A stretch of DNA of 64,000 nucleotides from positions 56,962-120,961 of the forward strand of contig JAJEKV010000672.1 of NCBI GenBank assembly GCA_021234155.1. The letters run 5' to 3'. Source of the DNA: Isoetes taiwanensis. Taxonomy: Eukaryota > Streptophyta > Lycopodiopsida > Isoetales > Isoetaceae. Below the pieces are notes generated by a model that saw only the letters and a list, made by a program, of their open reading frames with translations, was not told the origin of the DNA and did no database searches. Below are positions 12,390-22,942 of the stretch, in pieces (the stretch's first letter is position 1; each line of letters opens with the position of its first letter). The translations under genes and the position numbers were made by a program.

Positions 12390-12806
12390 TTACAGTAAAA
12401 AGCTTACATACCTCAGGCAAGAAATGAAATGAGTCGAGGAGGTTAAAAAAACATAGACTTGAAAGCATGAGAACAAAACAAAATGGCACAAAAGGAAAAG
12501 AAAACAAAAATGGGATGGAAATAACTTGAAGTGCAATTCACCTTGAATCATGTCGAGAATGAACCATGCTATAAAAATACCATATCTGCATGAGTTGTAA
12601 GCTCTGCTGCAAAACACATTGCTTAAAAAAAAGCCATGGGATTCTTGAGTTTCTAACGTAAATCCAAGTTCTTGTGGCATTAGGAGAAGGGGAAAGGGAA
12701 AAAGCTTGCTTTTTGCTTGGAATTTAACCTGTGGAAGAAAGTGGAGGAGAAGTGCAAGAAAATGATGAAAATCCGAAATGCATATAAAGTCGGACAAAAA
12801 ACACAA
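12390..12806 (-). other. Open frame in Helitron body, possible captured fragment
   Basis: A 138-codon frame rich in F, L, S and C, with no recognisable domain. An internal CAG followed by GTTAAATTCC could be an old splice border, so it may be intron/exon debris carried by the Helitron. It is more likely non-coding. Confidence 0.15.
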
Positions 12807-13294
12807 ATAAGCAAAAAAAAAAGTATTGCTACCGCATTAAAGAATTGGACTTAGTTTCTGAAGCATTAAAAAAAAAAAAGAAGTTAAGAAAGAACTCTAT
12901 AGTACCTCCTCTATACCCAATTTTGCAAAAATTGAATCAGACAAAATAATCTTTGCAACATGTGCATATATAGAAAAAATGCTTCAATTTAGACCCATCT
13001 TTATATGCATGAAAGTGCTTCAATAATTCAATAAAAGGTTTACCTAATACGGATGTGGGAAAAAAATGCTTCATATTACAATGAAAAGTGATTTTAATCC
13101 ATCTCCTTTAGCTCACAATTTAAACATTGGATATGGGGTTGAATCGATCTAAGAAATGGGCTATTTTTGTAGTCTTTTGACCATATTGTCTTCATCCGTC
13201 CATAACCAATGATGGGAATGCCAGTTCTAGATAAATCATGAGTATGCACACTTAGGAGGGCAAGGATTGAGCCATCCGGGAGCTTATTTGAAGG

Positions 13295-13622
13295 TTATAA
13301 GCTTGCCATGGATGTAGTGGAGTTTGAAATCCATTGGCACTCGATTGCTAAATGGGTGCGGATATGGGCTTGAACAGTGGGAGGCAAGGAGCAAGGGGGA
13401 TCAATATGTCCATTTGAAGGTCCCTTTCCATTCAAACTATGCAAAGATACGGTGTTGGATGTAGGTCCCTTCCGGATGAAGCTCAAAGTCCTCTGACTTG
13501 CTCTCCTCTTGAGATGAACCTGGAAAATGAGTTCTCCATCCGCCCGAGAAGAGACAACTTGTGGGCACCATTAGGAGGCATTCTTGATCCAGTTGTTGCC
13601 TTCTATGAGAGTTTTGTGCCAT
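13295..13622 (-). other. Possible captured exon in Helitron
   Basis: Minus-strand open stretches here have less biased amino-acid use than the rest of the Helitron (for example FQVHLKRRASQRTLSFIRKG, read across about 13430-13520). The composition is less AT-rich than the surroundings, which is common for captured host exons. I cannot assign a family. Confidence 0.2.
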
Positions 13623-13889
13623 AGTGCATTTTCATTTTTTTACGCCCTTTCTTTTGCTTGTTCTTACGCTCTAAACCCAACGTTAAAGCCCAAAACTTAT
13701 ATGCGGCTGCTCCACCAAGAGCAACATTTAACAAAAAGTAAATTTGCTTGTTTACCTCTCTTCTTCTAGGCGAGGTAGTCAACAAACTTTGGAATGCGGA
13801 AAACAAAAGGTCGAATCTAACTTTGGTTTGAAGTGCAGGAAAAAAATGAAGGGCGGGCCTTTCCTTTTTCACTCCTATTTTGAATAGCA

Positions 13890-14397
13890 TATCTCGGATT
13901 CATGGGGTGGCTTTTTTTCCCTTTCAATCAATCGCTAACCAAAAAAAAGAAGAAAAATCTTGTAGAAAACCAAAGTTACATGGCAAAACAACAAATGGAA
14001 TCCAAGCTTTTGACTAGCATGCAAATGTTGATGGTCACAAAACCCATGTCATTTTGCATTTTTTTTCCTTCATGCACCCAACCCCTTCATGCATTCAATC
14101 CTTCTGGCGGGAAGTGGAGGTGGATATGAAAGTATTCTTTGTGCCTTATGCATGTGGGATCTTGAGGATGAACCATAAGAGATCACGTAGATGAGCAAGC
14201 TGGAGCCATTGCAAGCCAACCCCCCTCAGAAGCGTGGTTTTTAGGAAACATAGATGAGCTTGAACCGGAGCTAATTATGAAGAAAATTTAAAATTCAAAA
14301 TTCATATTGGGAAAATTATGAAAATGCAGGGAGGCGAGGTGTTTTTTTTTTTTTTTTTTCGCACAAAAGCAAGGCCTTCCCTTTTTAAAAAAGAAGA
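13890..14397 (+). repeat. Diverged satellite-LINE junction copy
   Basis: Words of the satellite hairpin region appear in order: AGCATGCAAATG, CTTTGTGCCTTATGCATG, GAGGATGAACCATAAGAG, TATTGGGAAAATTATG, GGCGAGGTG. Then 18 T follow, then 38 bp corresponding in length to the LINE tail. Divergence from the copy at 9050-9594 is very high, with odd GATGAGC-type insertions. At 14398 identity to LINE II jumps back to near complete. It is either a captured older junction inside the Helitron or badly resolved consensus. Confidence 0.6.
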
Positions 14398-15925
14398 TGT
14401 GTAAACACATTTATTTATGGCTCCAAAGCCAAATAGCCTAAACAGTTCAGCACGATTTTCCCAAAGTGTAGAGAAAAGGCCAAAACACCATAATAACAAT
14501 CCACCTCAATCACTGACCCCAATATAGCTGAAGATGATACCCCTTTTTAGCTCCACCACCGAAGATGCAAGGGACATGAGCATAGAAGTAGAAGCTTCAT
14601 CCCTCGCCTTAACTCGGCCCATACTCTATCTATGCTCAGAGTACTACTGGGAGAATAACAATCATTTAGAGAATATATTCTCACCATCTTCCTGTGAGCA
14701 CAGATATAAAGGCCTCCCCCCTAAATGGGGTGGTCCACATCCACCTCTCTTGCCCATGAAGCTCACTTGGGTTGCATCTCCCCTGTGCTCTACCCACCAA
14801 TCTAGCAAGCAGCAATGAGAACATGTGGTCCTCCCGTCCAATGTCTCATGGATTCAGTAATTGCAGTAAAGTGATTTTGTGATGAAGTTTCCTAAAGTCT
14901 ACACCTCCTTCCAGCTGGGATGGAAGAGGGCTGACATGAAAGAGAAAACCTCCCTCCAAGTTGCAAGTGCTAAAATCAGTAGCAATCATGGCTAAAACAT
15001 GAACAAGACCACACTGCCACAAACAACCCAAGCTCTCCACAACCACATAGTATCGCTCAAGCTAAAGCCTGCCATGCTTGAGGTGCCTCCTTTGTACACC
15101 CTTAAGTAACCCCGAAACATTACACACAAAGGTGACTGCTCAAGAACAAGAAGCTAAATATATCCCAACTCCATTCAACCATCAGATAAGCCCCTGCAAT
15201 AATAGCGCCCTTGGATGCTAGCTAAATAAATCCAGTGCCCTCTTCTTGCTGTACCCACCCTGTAGCGAACAGAACCATGACATACCCCAAGCTAAACTTA
15301 GTGCAGCAGTGAACATGGGTAATAGGACTGTACAAAACTCGCTCATGCTTGCCCCAACTAGATACCAATGCAAGAACACTCTACTTTGAAAGAAAGAATC
15401 TGTTTCATGTCTAGAATAAAACTCAGCCAACTGATAGTGCCCATACCTTCCCCAAAATGAAAACAAATCAGACCCTTGAGTTCCTGAGCTGCAATGCGTG
15501 CAGCATCCCTGACTGCAATGAGTGCGACCTTCGACTTCTGATGAGTGCAGCCATCTACCGCGCTCGACATCTAAACCACGAGAAATCGACTAGAAATACA
15601 CATCAAGAAAGAAGAAGGCATACCACTTTGATTGAGGTTTATACATGGCTACCCATTACGGTTAAGTCTTGAGAAGAAGAAACAAAGAATTTGATTACGA
15701 TCATAAATCTGTCTTTGAAGATCTTCTTGAGAAGCTAAGGCGAGCTCAAAGAAAGAGCCGTTTACCACAAGATTAGAAGCGATAGCAACCAACTCTCAAC
15801 TCTGCAAGAAAACAATGGAATGTGGTGGCCTAGCATGGCCCCTCTTCCAGCAAGGAAGGATGGATCTGGCACTGCGAGATGGGACTTTGCCGCCGCCCTA
15901 GCCGCTACTTAAACCTAACATTTTT
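14398..15925 (-). mobile_element. LINE I, main body (L1-type, non-autonomous)
   Basis: About 1.53 kb, close to identical to LINE II over its length. Read on the minus strand it starts at 15925 with a GTTAGGTTTAAGTAGCGGC-type sequence and a GCGGCGGC-rich leader, typical of plant LINE 5' ends. It has no reverse transcriptase, endonuclease or gag-like frame, only frames under 120 codons. At about 1.6 kb against 5-7 kb for autonomous L1, it is an internally deleted or otherwise non-autonomous copy. The right target duplication (GGCGAGGTGTTTT, 15927-15939) matches the left one at 9522-9534. Confidence 0.8.
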
Positions 15926-16063
15926 GGGCGAGGTGTTTTGCCATAATGGAAATAACTTTTTTACGGCTCATAAAATTTGAAAATTTAAGCGCATTTTTGA
16001 GATAGAGGAACTAAGACCTTTTCAACGGCAGTAAGGTCATATCAAATGGAGTTCGGATCTTCG

Positions 16064-17795
16064 ACTTATAGTGTTTTTATCGTTTGTTTCGTGGATAACA
16101 AAATTAAAACAACACATCTTTGTGCATTGCAACTCCTTGTTGGTTCTAGCAAAAAGTAGGGGCATTGTCTACCTCAAACAAAACGTCACGCCAATGTACA
16201 AAAATAAGGACCCTCCTTTAAGTTATCGGACCACGAGAACTTCAACTGTCCACAAGCGCCGGACGTCTTAATGTGGTACATCCAATGATGAAAGATTCCT
16301 ACTTGTATAAAATGCATGTGCACATTGTAAAGGCAAGATTTCTGGATCACGAGTTTCATCAATTAGTAATGTTCGTCCAGAGATGACTTTTAGACCAAAT
16401 TACTGGTCCATAATTCAATAGAACTTGTCCTTGTCTACCTTTTGCAGTCGTGGTAAAATTGGGTTTAAATACAGATAACGTTAAAATTACCATGGAATCG
16501 ATGCCCAAGAAGCTACTAAACAAAGCTGCATGAGAAAATAAAGAAGTCGTTTTATGTCATTATGATCCGTTGTTCTATTACATTTGGCTCTATGCCATGG
16601 AACAATGCAATTTCTATGCCACTAGCAAGGGCCGGATCCTTCTTGCCCTCCTCTCCTCAGCGTTAAGTATTAAGCTCTCCCTTAAATGTCGTTGGCTTCC
16701 CGTCCCATCCTCCTCTCGGATCTTGGCGTTCACCTCTTCTAGTGTCCCTTTCCACGTCTCGACTTTTCGAGTCCCTAAATGGCTCCTCTCCATTCCCTCC
16801 TGCCATCTCTCTCCCCAGCACTAGCTCCTCTCCATCCTCTCACGGTCATTTTCTCTCTGCGCCTAGTGTCGACAATCATGTCATAACCCAAATGCTCCCC
16901 CGTTCCCTATCTTCCCTTCTTGAGAGCTGATCAATCTCATAGTGCTCCTCATTTCTTTGCGACTCTATCTTCTCTTCGTGGCAAAACATCAAGATTGTCT
17001 TCTTGCCTCCCATGTTCATATCTTCTCCCTCGTCTCCATTGCATCTCCAAAATGTCTCTCGCCTCGTTGGCTCTCCACGGATGCGATTGAACCAAACTCG
17101 AGATCGAGTACCCTCGGGATTCCCTCGGCGGGGGGGCGAGACCTTCCGGAGACACACCAACGGCGAGTGGGACTCTAATGCCTCGCAGCCTCTCAATACC
17201 AACACATCGAAGAAGAAGCTGGAACCAAGAGGGTGGCGAACATGGCTGCAAGCAATGCGAGAAACAATGCCATCTGGCTCATCTTGTCGCTACCAAGCAC
17301 GTCATGGCAATAGGCCATTATATGGACACCACTTGCGGTTTAGATTAGCATGCAAATGATGATGCTCACATAGGTATACCATGCAAGTGTGCACCATGCA
17401 CTCGAGCATCCACACATGCATGCATTCACTTGCATGGGCCGGAAATGGGGGCCGCGACTTGTCTTTGTGCCTTATGCATGTGGAATTAGAGGATGAACCA
17501 TAAGAGATCACTAAGAGCAAGCCGATCTAATGCAAGCCAACCCTTCCTCGTGTAGCCAGGGTTTAGAAACACAGTGAGCTTGAACCGCACGAGCTAATTC
17601 CCAAGGAAATTTACCCAAGTGCCTCTCCGTATTGGGAAAATTATGCGAATGCATCCGAGGCGAGGTGTTTTGCCATAATGGAAATAACTTTTTTCTGGCT
17701 CATAAAATGAGAAAATTTCGCGCATTTTGCAGATAGAGGAGACTAAGACCTTTTCAACGGCAGTAAGGTCATATCAAACGGAGTTCGGATCTTCG
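16064..17795 (+). repeat. Satellite monomer 4 (1,732 bp)
   Basis: The shortest intact monomer. It lacks about 20 bp after AAACAAAG (near 16525) and lacks the CTCGGTTTGTTCACGTCTG word between TACCCTC and GGGATTCCC (near 17113). The second deletion is shared only with monomer 6. Confidence 0.9.
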
Positions 17796-18369
17796 ACTTA
17801 TAGTGTTTTTATCGTTTGTTTCGTGGATAACAAAATTAAAACAACACATCTTTGTGCATTGCAACTCCTTGTTGGTTCTAGCAAAAAGTAGGGGCATTGT
17901 CTACCTCAAACAAAACGTCACGCCAATGTACAAAAATAAGGACCCTCCTTTAAGTTATCGGACCCGAGAACTTCAACATCCCAAGCGCCAGGGGCGTCTT
18001 AATGTGGTACATCCAATGATGAAAGATTCCTACTTGTATAAAATGCATGTGCACATTGTAAAGGCAAGATTTCTGGATCACGAGTTTCATCAATTAGTAA
18101 TGTTCGTCCAGAGATGACTTTTAGACCAAATTACTGGTCCATAATTCAATAGAACTTGTCCTTGTCTACCTTTTGCAGTCGTGGTAAAATTGGGTTTAAA
18201 TCCAGATAACGTTAAAATTACCATGGAACCGATGCCCAAGAAGCTACTAAACAAAGGACAAATGCGAACCCCACTGCATGAGAAAATAAAGAAGTCGTTT
18301 TATGTGATTATGATCCGTTGTTCTATTACATTTGGCTCTATGCCATGGAACAATGCAATTTCTATGCCA

Positions 18370-19089
18370 CTAGCAAGGGCGGATCCTTCTTGCCCTCCCT
18401 CTCCTCGCGTTAGGTATTAAGCTCTCCCTTCTCTCGTCGGCTTCACGTCCCATCCTCCTCTCTGGATCTTGGCGTTCACCTCTTCTAGTGTCCCTTTCCA
18501 CTTCTCGACTTTCAAAGTCCCTAGTACTGGCTCCTCTCCATTCCCTCCTGCCATCTCTCTCCCCAGCACTAGCTCCTCTCCATCCGCTCTGGTCATTTTT
18601 CTCTCTGTGCCTAGTGTCGACAATCATGTCATAACCCAAATGCTCCCCACGTTCCCTATCTTCCCTTCTTGAGAGCTGATCAATCTCATAGTGCTCCTCA
18701 TTTCTTTGCCTGACTCTATCTTCTCTTCGTGGCAAAACATCAAGATTGTCTTCTTGCCTCCCATGTTCATATCTTCTCCTCGTCTCCATTGCATCTCCAA
18801 AATGTCTCTCGCCTCGTTGTCTCTCCCTGGATGCGATTGAACCAAACTCTCGAGATCGAGTACCCTCCTCAGTTTGTTCACGTCTGCGGGATTCCCTCGA
18901 CAGGGGACGAGACCTTTCAAGACACACCAACGACGAGTCAGACTCTAATGCCTCGCGACCTCTCAATACCAACACATCGGAAGAAGAAACTGGAACCAAG
19001 AGGGTGGCGAACATGGCTGCAAGCAATGCGAGAAACAATGCCATCTGGCTCATCTTGTCGCTACCAAGCACGTCATGGCAATAGGCCAT
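18370..19089 (-). CDS. 239-codon open frame in monomer 5, doubtful
   Basis: The longest frame in the satellite. The N-terminus (about residues 1-45) looks like a secretory signal: a short polar start, then MALFLALLAAMFATLLV, then a PVSSS-type cleavage region. The rest is strongly hydrophilic and R/E/D/Q-rich, with repeated RRE, ERG and RRGE words and no known domain. Part of the same frame is open over 182 codons in monomer 6 (21762-22310), and the first 50 codons recur in several monomers (for example at 27446-27769 and 30975-31298). Against coding: the plus strand of the same segment is also widely open, because pyrimidine-rich DNA lacks stops, and most monomers break the frame by 1-2 base indels at CG sites. 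If those indels are consensus errors, the frame may be intact in many copies. No promoter or intron evidence is visible. Confidence 0.2.
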   Translation of the reverse strand: MAYCHDVLGSDKMSQMALFLALLAAMFATLLVPVSSSDVLVLRGREALESDSSLVCLERSRPLSRESRRREQTEEGTRSREFGSIASRERQRGERHFGDAMETRRRYEHGRQEDNLDVLPRREDRVRQRNEEHYEIDQLSRREDRERGEHLGYDMIVDTRHREKNDQSGWRGASAGERDGRREWRGASTRDFESREVERDTRRGERQDPERRMGREADERRESLIPNARRGRARRIRPC

Positions 19090-19430
19090 TATATGGACAC
19101 CACTTGCGGTTTAGATTAGCATGCAAATGATGATGCTCACATAGGTATACCATGCAAGTGTGCAGCATGCACTCGAGCATCCACACATGCATGCATTCAC
19201 TTGCATGGCGCCGGAATGGAGGGGGGGCACGACTTGTCTTTGTGCCTTATGCATGTGGAATTAGAGGATGAACCATAAGAGATCACTAAGAGCAAGCCGA
19301 CCTAATGCAAGCCAACCCTTCCTCGCATAGCCAGGGTTTAGAAACATAGTGATCTTGAACCGTACGAGCTAATTCCCAAGGAAATTTACCCAATTGCCTC
19401 TCCGTATTGGGAAAATTATGCGAATGCATC

Positions 19431-19446
19431 CGAGGCGAGGTGTTTT
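19431..19446 (+). other. LINE II target-site duplication, left
   Basis: CGAGGCGAGGTGTTTT, repeated exactly at 21055-21070. The nick GTGTTTT/GCC on the plus strand gives a TTTT primer for the poly-A tail, as expected for target-primed reverse transcription of an antisense insertion. Confidence 0.85.
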
Positions 19447-19494
19447 TTTTTTTTTTTTTTTTTTTTTTTGAGAGCAAGATATTTATATTTTATT

Positions 19495-19518
19495 AATAAT
19501 ATAATATGTGTAAACACA
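19495..19518 (+). other. Empty Helitron target site in LINE II
   Basis: AATAATATAATA followed directly by TGTGTAAACAC. In LINE I the same two words are separated by 4.8 kb (9594 and 14398). The junction falls between A (19506) and T (19507), the usual Helitron target. Confidence 0.8.
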
Positions 19519-20610
19519 TTTATTTATGGCTCCAAAGCCAAATAGCCTAAACAGTTCAGCACGATTTTCCCAAAGTGTAGAGAAAAGGCCAAAACACCAT
19601 AATAACAATCCACCTCAATCACTGACCCCAATATAGCTGAAGATGATACCCCTTTTTAGCTCCACCACCGAAGATGCAAGGGACATGAGCATAGAAGTAG
19701 AAGCTTCATCCCTCGCCTTAACTCGGCCCATACTCTATCTATGCTCGAGTACTCTTTGGGAGAATAACAATCATTTAGAGAATATATTCTCACCATCTTC
19801 CTGTGAGCACAGATATAAAGGCCTCCCCCCTAAATGGGGTGGTCCACATCCACCTCCCTTGCCCATGAAGCTCACTTGGGTTGCATCTCCCCTGTGCTCT
19901 ACCCACCAATCTAGCAAGCAGCAATGAGAACATGTGGTCCTCCCGTTCAATGTCTCATGGATTCAGTAATTGCAGTAAAGTGATTTTGTGATGCAGTTTC
20001 CTAAAGTCTACACCTCCTTCCAGCTGGGATGGAAGAGGGCTGACATGAAAGAGAAAACCTCCCTCCATGTTGCAAGTGCTAAAATCAGTAGCAATCATGG
20101 CTAAAACATGAACAAGACCACACTGCCACAAACAACCCAAGCTCTCCACAACCACATAGTATCGCTCAAGCTAAAGCCTGCCATGCTTGAGGTGCCTCCT
20201 TTGTACACCCTTAAGTAACCCCGAAACATTACACACAAAAGTGACTGCTCAAGAACAAGAAGCTAAATATATCCCAACTCCATTCAACCATGAGATAAGC
20301 CCCTGCAATAATAGCGCCCTTGGATGCTAGCTAAATAAATCCAAAGGTGCCCTCTTCTTCTTTGTACCCAATTCTCAGTGACGAGAACCATGACATACCC
20401 CAAGCTAAACTTAGTGCAGCAGTGAACATGGGTAATAGGACTGTACAAAACTCGCTCATGCTTGCCCCAACTAGATACCAATGCAAGAACACTCTACTTT
20501 GAAAGAAAGAATCTGTTTCATGTCTAGAATAAAACTCAGCCAACTGATAGTGCCCATACCTTCCCCAAAATGAAAACAAATCAGACCCTTGAGTTCCTGA
20601 GCTGCAATGC

Positions 20611-20666
20611 GTGCAGCATCCCTGACTGCAATGAGTGCAGCCTTCCTGACTACAGTGAGTGCAGCC
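20611..20666 (+). repeat. 24-bp minisatellite inside LINE II
   Basis: GTGCAGC followed by a CCTGACT word and CA[AG]TGA, then GTGCAGCC and TCCTGACTACAGT, then GTGCAGCC again. LINE I has a diverged, shorter version near 15500-15550. Confidence 0.7.
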
Positions 20667-21193
20667 ATCTACCACGCTCCAGCATCTAAACCTGAGAAAT
20701 CTGACTAGAAATACACATCAAGAAAGAAGAAGGCATACCACTTTGATTGAGGTTTATACATGGCTACCCATTCTGGTTAAGTCGCAGAAGAAGAAACAAG
20801 CAGCTGTTCTGATCATAAATCCTGTGCTGAAGATCTTCTTCAGAAGCTAAGGCGAGCTCCAAAGAAAGAGCCGTTTACCACAAGATTAGAAGCGCATAGC
20901 AACCAACTCTCAACTCTGCAAGAAAACAATGGAATGTGGAAGCCAGTGGCCTAGCATCGGCCCCTCTTCCAGCAAGCAAGGAAGGATGGATCTGCTGCAC
21001 GAGATGGGCGGCCGCCTGCCGCCGCCCTAGCCGCTACTTAAACCTAACATTTTTCGAGGCGAGGTGTTTTGCCATAATGGAAATAACTTTTTTCTGGCTC
21101 ATAAAATTTGAAAATTTCGCGCATTTTGCAGATAGAGGAACTAAGACCTTTTCAACGGCAGTAAGGTCATATCAAATGGAGTTCGGATCTTCG

Positions 21194-22942
21194 ACTTATA
21201 GTGTTTTTATCGTTTGTTTCGTGGATAACAAAATTAAAACAACACATCTTTGTGCATTGCAACTCCTTGTTGGTTCTAGCAAAAAGTAGGGGCATTGTCT
21301 ACCTCAAACAAAACGTCACGCCAATGTACAAAAATAAGGACCCTCCTTTAAGTTATCGGACCACGAGAACTTCAATCCATCCCTGGCGCCGGGACGTCTT
21401 AATGTGGTACATCCAATGATGAAAGATTCCTACTTGTATAAAATGCATGTGCACATTGTAAAGGCAAGATTTCTGGATCACGAGTTTCATCAATTAGTAA
21501 TGTTCGTCCAGAGATGACTTTTAGACCAAATTACTGGTCCATAATTCAATAGAACTTGTCCTTGTCTACCTTTTGCAGTCGTGGTAAAATTGGGTTTAAA
21601 TACAGATAACGTTAAAATTACCATGGAACCGATGCCCAAGAAGCTACTAAACAAAGGACAAATGCGAACCCCACTGCATGAGAAAATAAAGAAGTCGTTT
21701 TATGTGATTATGATCCGTTGTTCTATTACATTTGGCTCCATGCCATGGAACAATGCAATTTCTATGCCACTAGCAAGGGCCGGATCCTTCTTGCCCTCCT
21801 CTCCTCGCGTTCGTATTCGCTCTCCCTTCTGTCGTTGGCTTCACGTCCCATCCTCCTCTCTGGATCTTGGCGTTCACCTCTTCTAGTGTCCCTTTCCACG
21901 TCTCGACTTTCAGAGTCCCTAGTACTGGCTCCTCTCCATTCCCTCCTGCCATCTCTCTCCCCAGCACTAGCTCCTCTCCATCCTCTCTGGTCATTTCTCT
22001 CTCTGCGCCTAGTGTCGACAATCATGTCATAACCCAAATGCTCCCCACGTTCCCTATCTTCCCTTCTTGAGAGCTGATCAATCTCATAGTGCTCCTCATT
22101 TCTTTGCCTGACTCTATCTTCTCTTCGTGGCAAAACATCAAGATTGTCTTCTTGCCTCCCATGTTCATATCTTCTCCTCGTCTCCATTGCATCTCCAAAA
22201 TGTCTCTCGCCTCGTTGGCTCTCCCTGGATGCGATTGAACCAAACTCTCGAGATCGAGTACCCTCCGGGATTCCCTCGGCGGGGGGGGCGAGACCTTTCG
22301 AACACACCAACGGACGAGTCGGACTCTAATGCCTCGCTGACCTCTCAATACCAACACACGGAAGAAGAAACTGGAACCAAGAGGGTGGCGAACATGGCTG
22401 CAAGCAATGCGAGAAACAAATGCCATCTGGCTCATCTTGTCGCTACCAAACGCGTCATGGCAATAGGCCATTATATGGACACCACTTGCGGTTTAGATTA
22501 GCATGCAAATGATGATGCTCACATAGGTATACCATGCAAGTGTGCACCATGCACTCGAGCATCCACACATGCATGCATTCACTTGCATGGCTTAGGAATG
22601 GGGGGCACGACTTGTCTTTGTGCCTTATGCATGTGGAATTAGAGGATGAACCATAAGAGATCACTAAGAGCAAGCCGATCTAATGCAAGCCAACCCTTCC
22701 TCGTGCAGCCAGGGTTTAGAAACACAGTGATCTTGAACCGCCACGAGCTAATTCAAGGAAATTTACCCAAGTGCCTCTCAGGTATTGGGAAAATTATGCG
22801 AATGCATCCGGCGAGGTGTTTTGCCATAATGGAAATAACTTTTTCTGGCTCATAAAATGAGAAAATTTCGCGTTTTTGCGGATAGAGGAGACTAAGACCT
22901 TTTCAGCGGCGGTAAGGTCATATCAAGCGGAGTTGGATCTTG
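21194..22942 (+). repeat. Satellite monomer 6 (1,749 bp)
   Basis: Shares with monomer 4 the loss of the TTTGTTCACGTCTG word (near 22264). It is the second half of the duplicated two-monomer unit. Confidence 0.9.

Larger units (their letters stand above)
9595..14397 (-). mobile_element. Non-autonomous Helitron nested in LINE I
   Basis: On the minus strand the 3' end is a hairpin GCCCGGC ATC GCCGGGC (9607-9623), then ACACGTTTCTAG, with CTAG at 9595-9598. The flanking LINE reads AATA to its left and TGTGTAAAC from 14398, exactly the contiguous sequence AATA|TGTG seen at the empty site in LINE II (19506/19507). The 5' end on the minus strand is then TCTTC, beginning at 14397, which fits the Helitron TC start and A|T target. 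The 4.8-kb body is AT-rich and has no Rep/helicase frame. Short open stretches near 10050-10230, 12390-12806 and 13295-13622 could be captured gene pieces but match no family I recognise. The last 500 bp (13890-14397) is a strongly diverged copy of the satellite-LINE junction, which complicates the exact right border. Confidence 0.7.
7745..16063 (+). repeat. Satellite monomer 3, carrying LINE I and the Helitron
   Basis: Without the LINE/Helitron block (9531-15925) the monomer is about 1.92 kb. It is longer than usual because of an internal 141-bp tandem duplication. It shares private variants with monomer 5: GTGCAGCATGCAC instead of GTGCACCATGCAC, CGCATAGCC, and CGTACGAGC. It also shares the LINE at the identical position. 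Confidence 0.85.
15926..19442 (+). repeat. Satellite array block C (two monomers)
   Basis: Uninterrupted satellite between LINE I and LINE II. The phase markers are at 16064 and 17796. Confidence 0.95.
19443..21054 (-). mobile_element. LINE II (L1-type, non-autonomous, 1.6 kb)
   Basis: Complete sister copy of LINE I without the Helitron. The poly-T is 27 nt (19443-19469), then comes the antisense of CTTGCTCTC and AATAAA. The GC-rich 5' end lies at about 21000-21054 (antisense of a CCGCCGCCCTAGCCGC block). No long frame exists; the largest minus-strand frame is 114 codons (20331-20675), whose CTHCSQ repeats come from a 24-bp minisatellite. It could alternatively be a processed transcript mobilised by L1. 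Confidence 0.8.
17796..21193 (+). repeat. Satellite monomer 5, carrying LINE II
   Basis: About 1.79 kb after removal of the LINE at 19443-21054. It shares the private GTGCAGCATGCAC, CGCATAGCC and CGTACGAGC variants with monomer 3. Confidence 0.9.

Noticed and set aside
12390-12806. A membrane protein in the Helitron body
   Set aside because: The hydrophobicity follows from T-rich DNA; there are no defined helices with loops and no conserved motif. Kept only as a weak possible captured fragment.
14342-15925. A second, independent LINE insertion to the right of the Helitron
   Set aside because: The LINE sequence at 9594 continues exactly at 14398 when compared with LINE II, so both parts are one element. 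The T-run at 14342 belongs to a decayed junction copy.
20331-20675. A cysteine-rich small protein (CTHCSQ repeats)
   Set aside because: The cysteines come from a 24-bp DNA minisatellite inside an antisense LINE; the sister copy does not keep the frame.
19443-21054. An LTR retrotransposon or solo LTR
   Set aside because: There is no TG/CA ends or 5-bp target duplication; instead a 27-nt poly-A tail and a 16-bp target duplication, which are LINE hallmarks.
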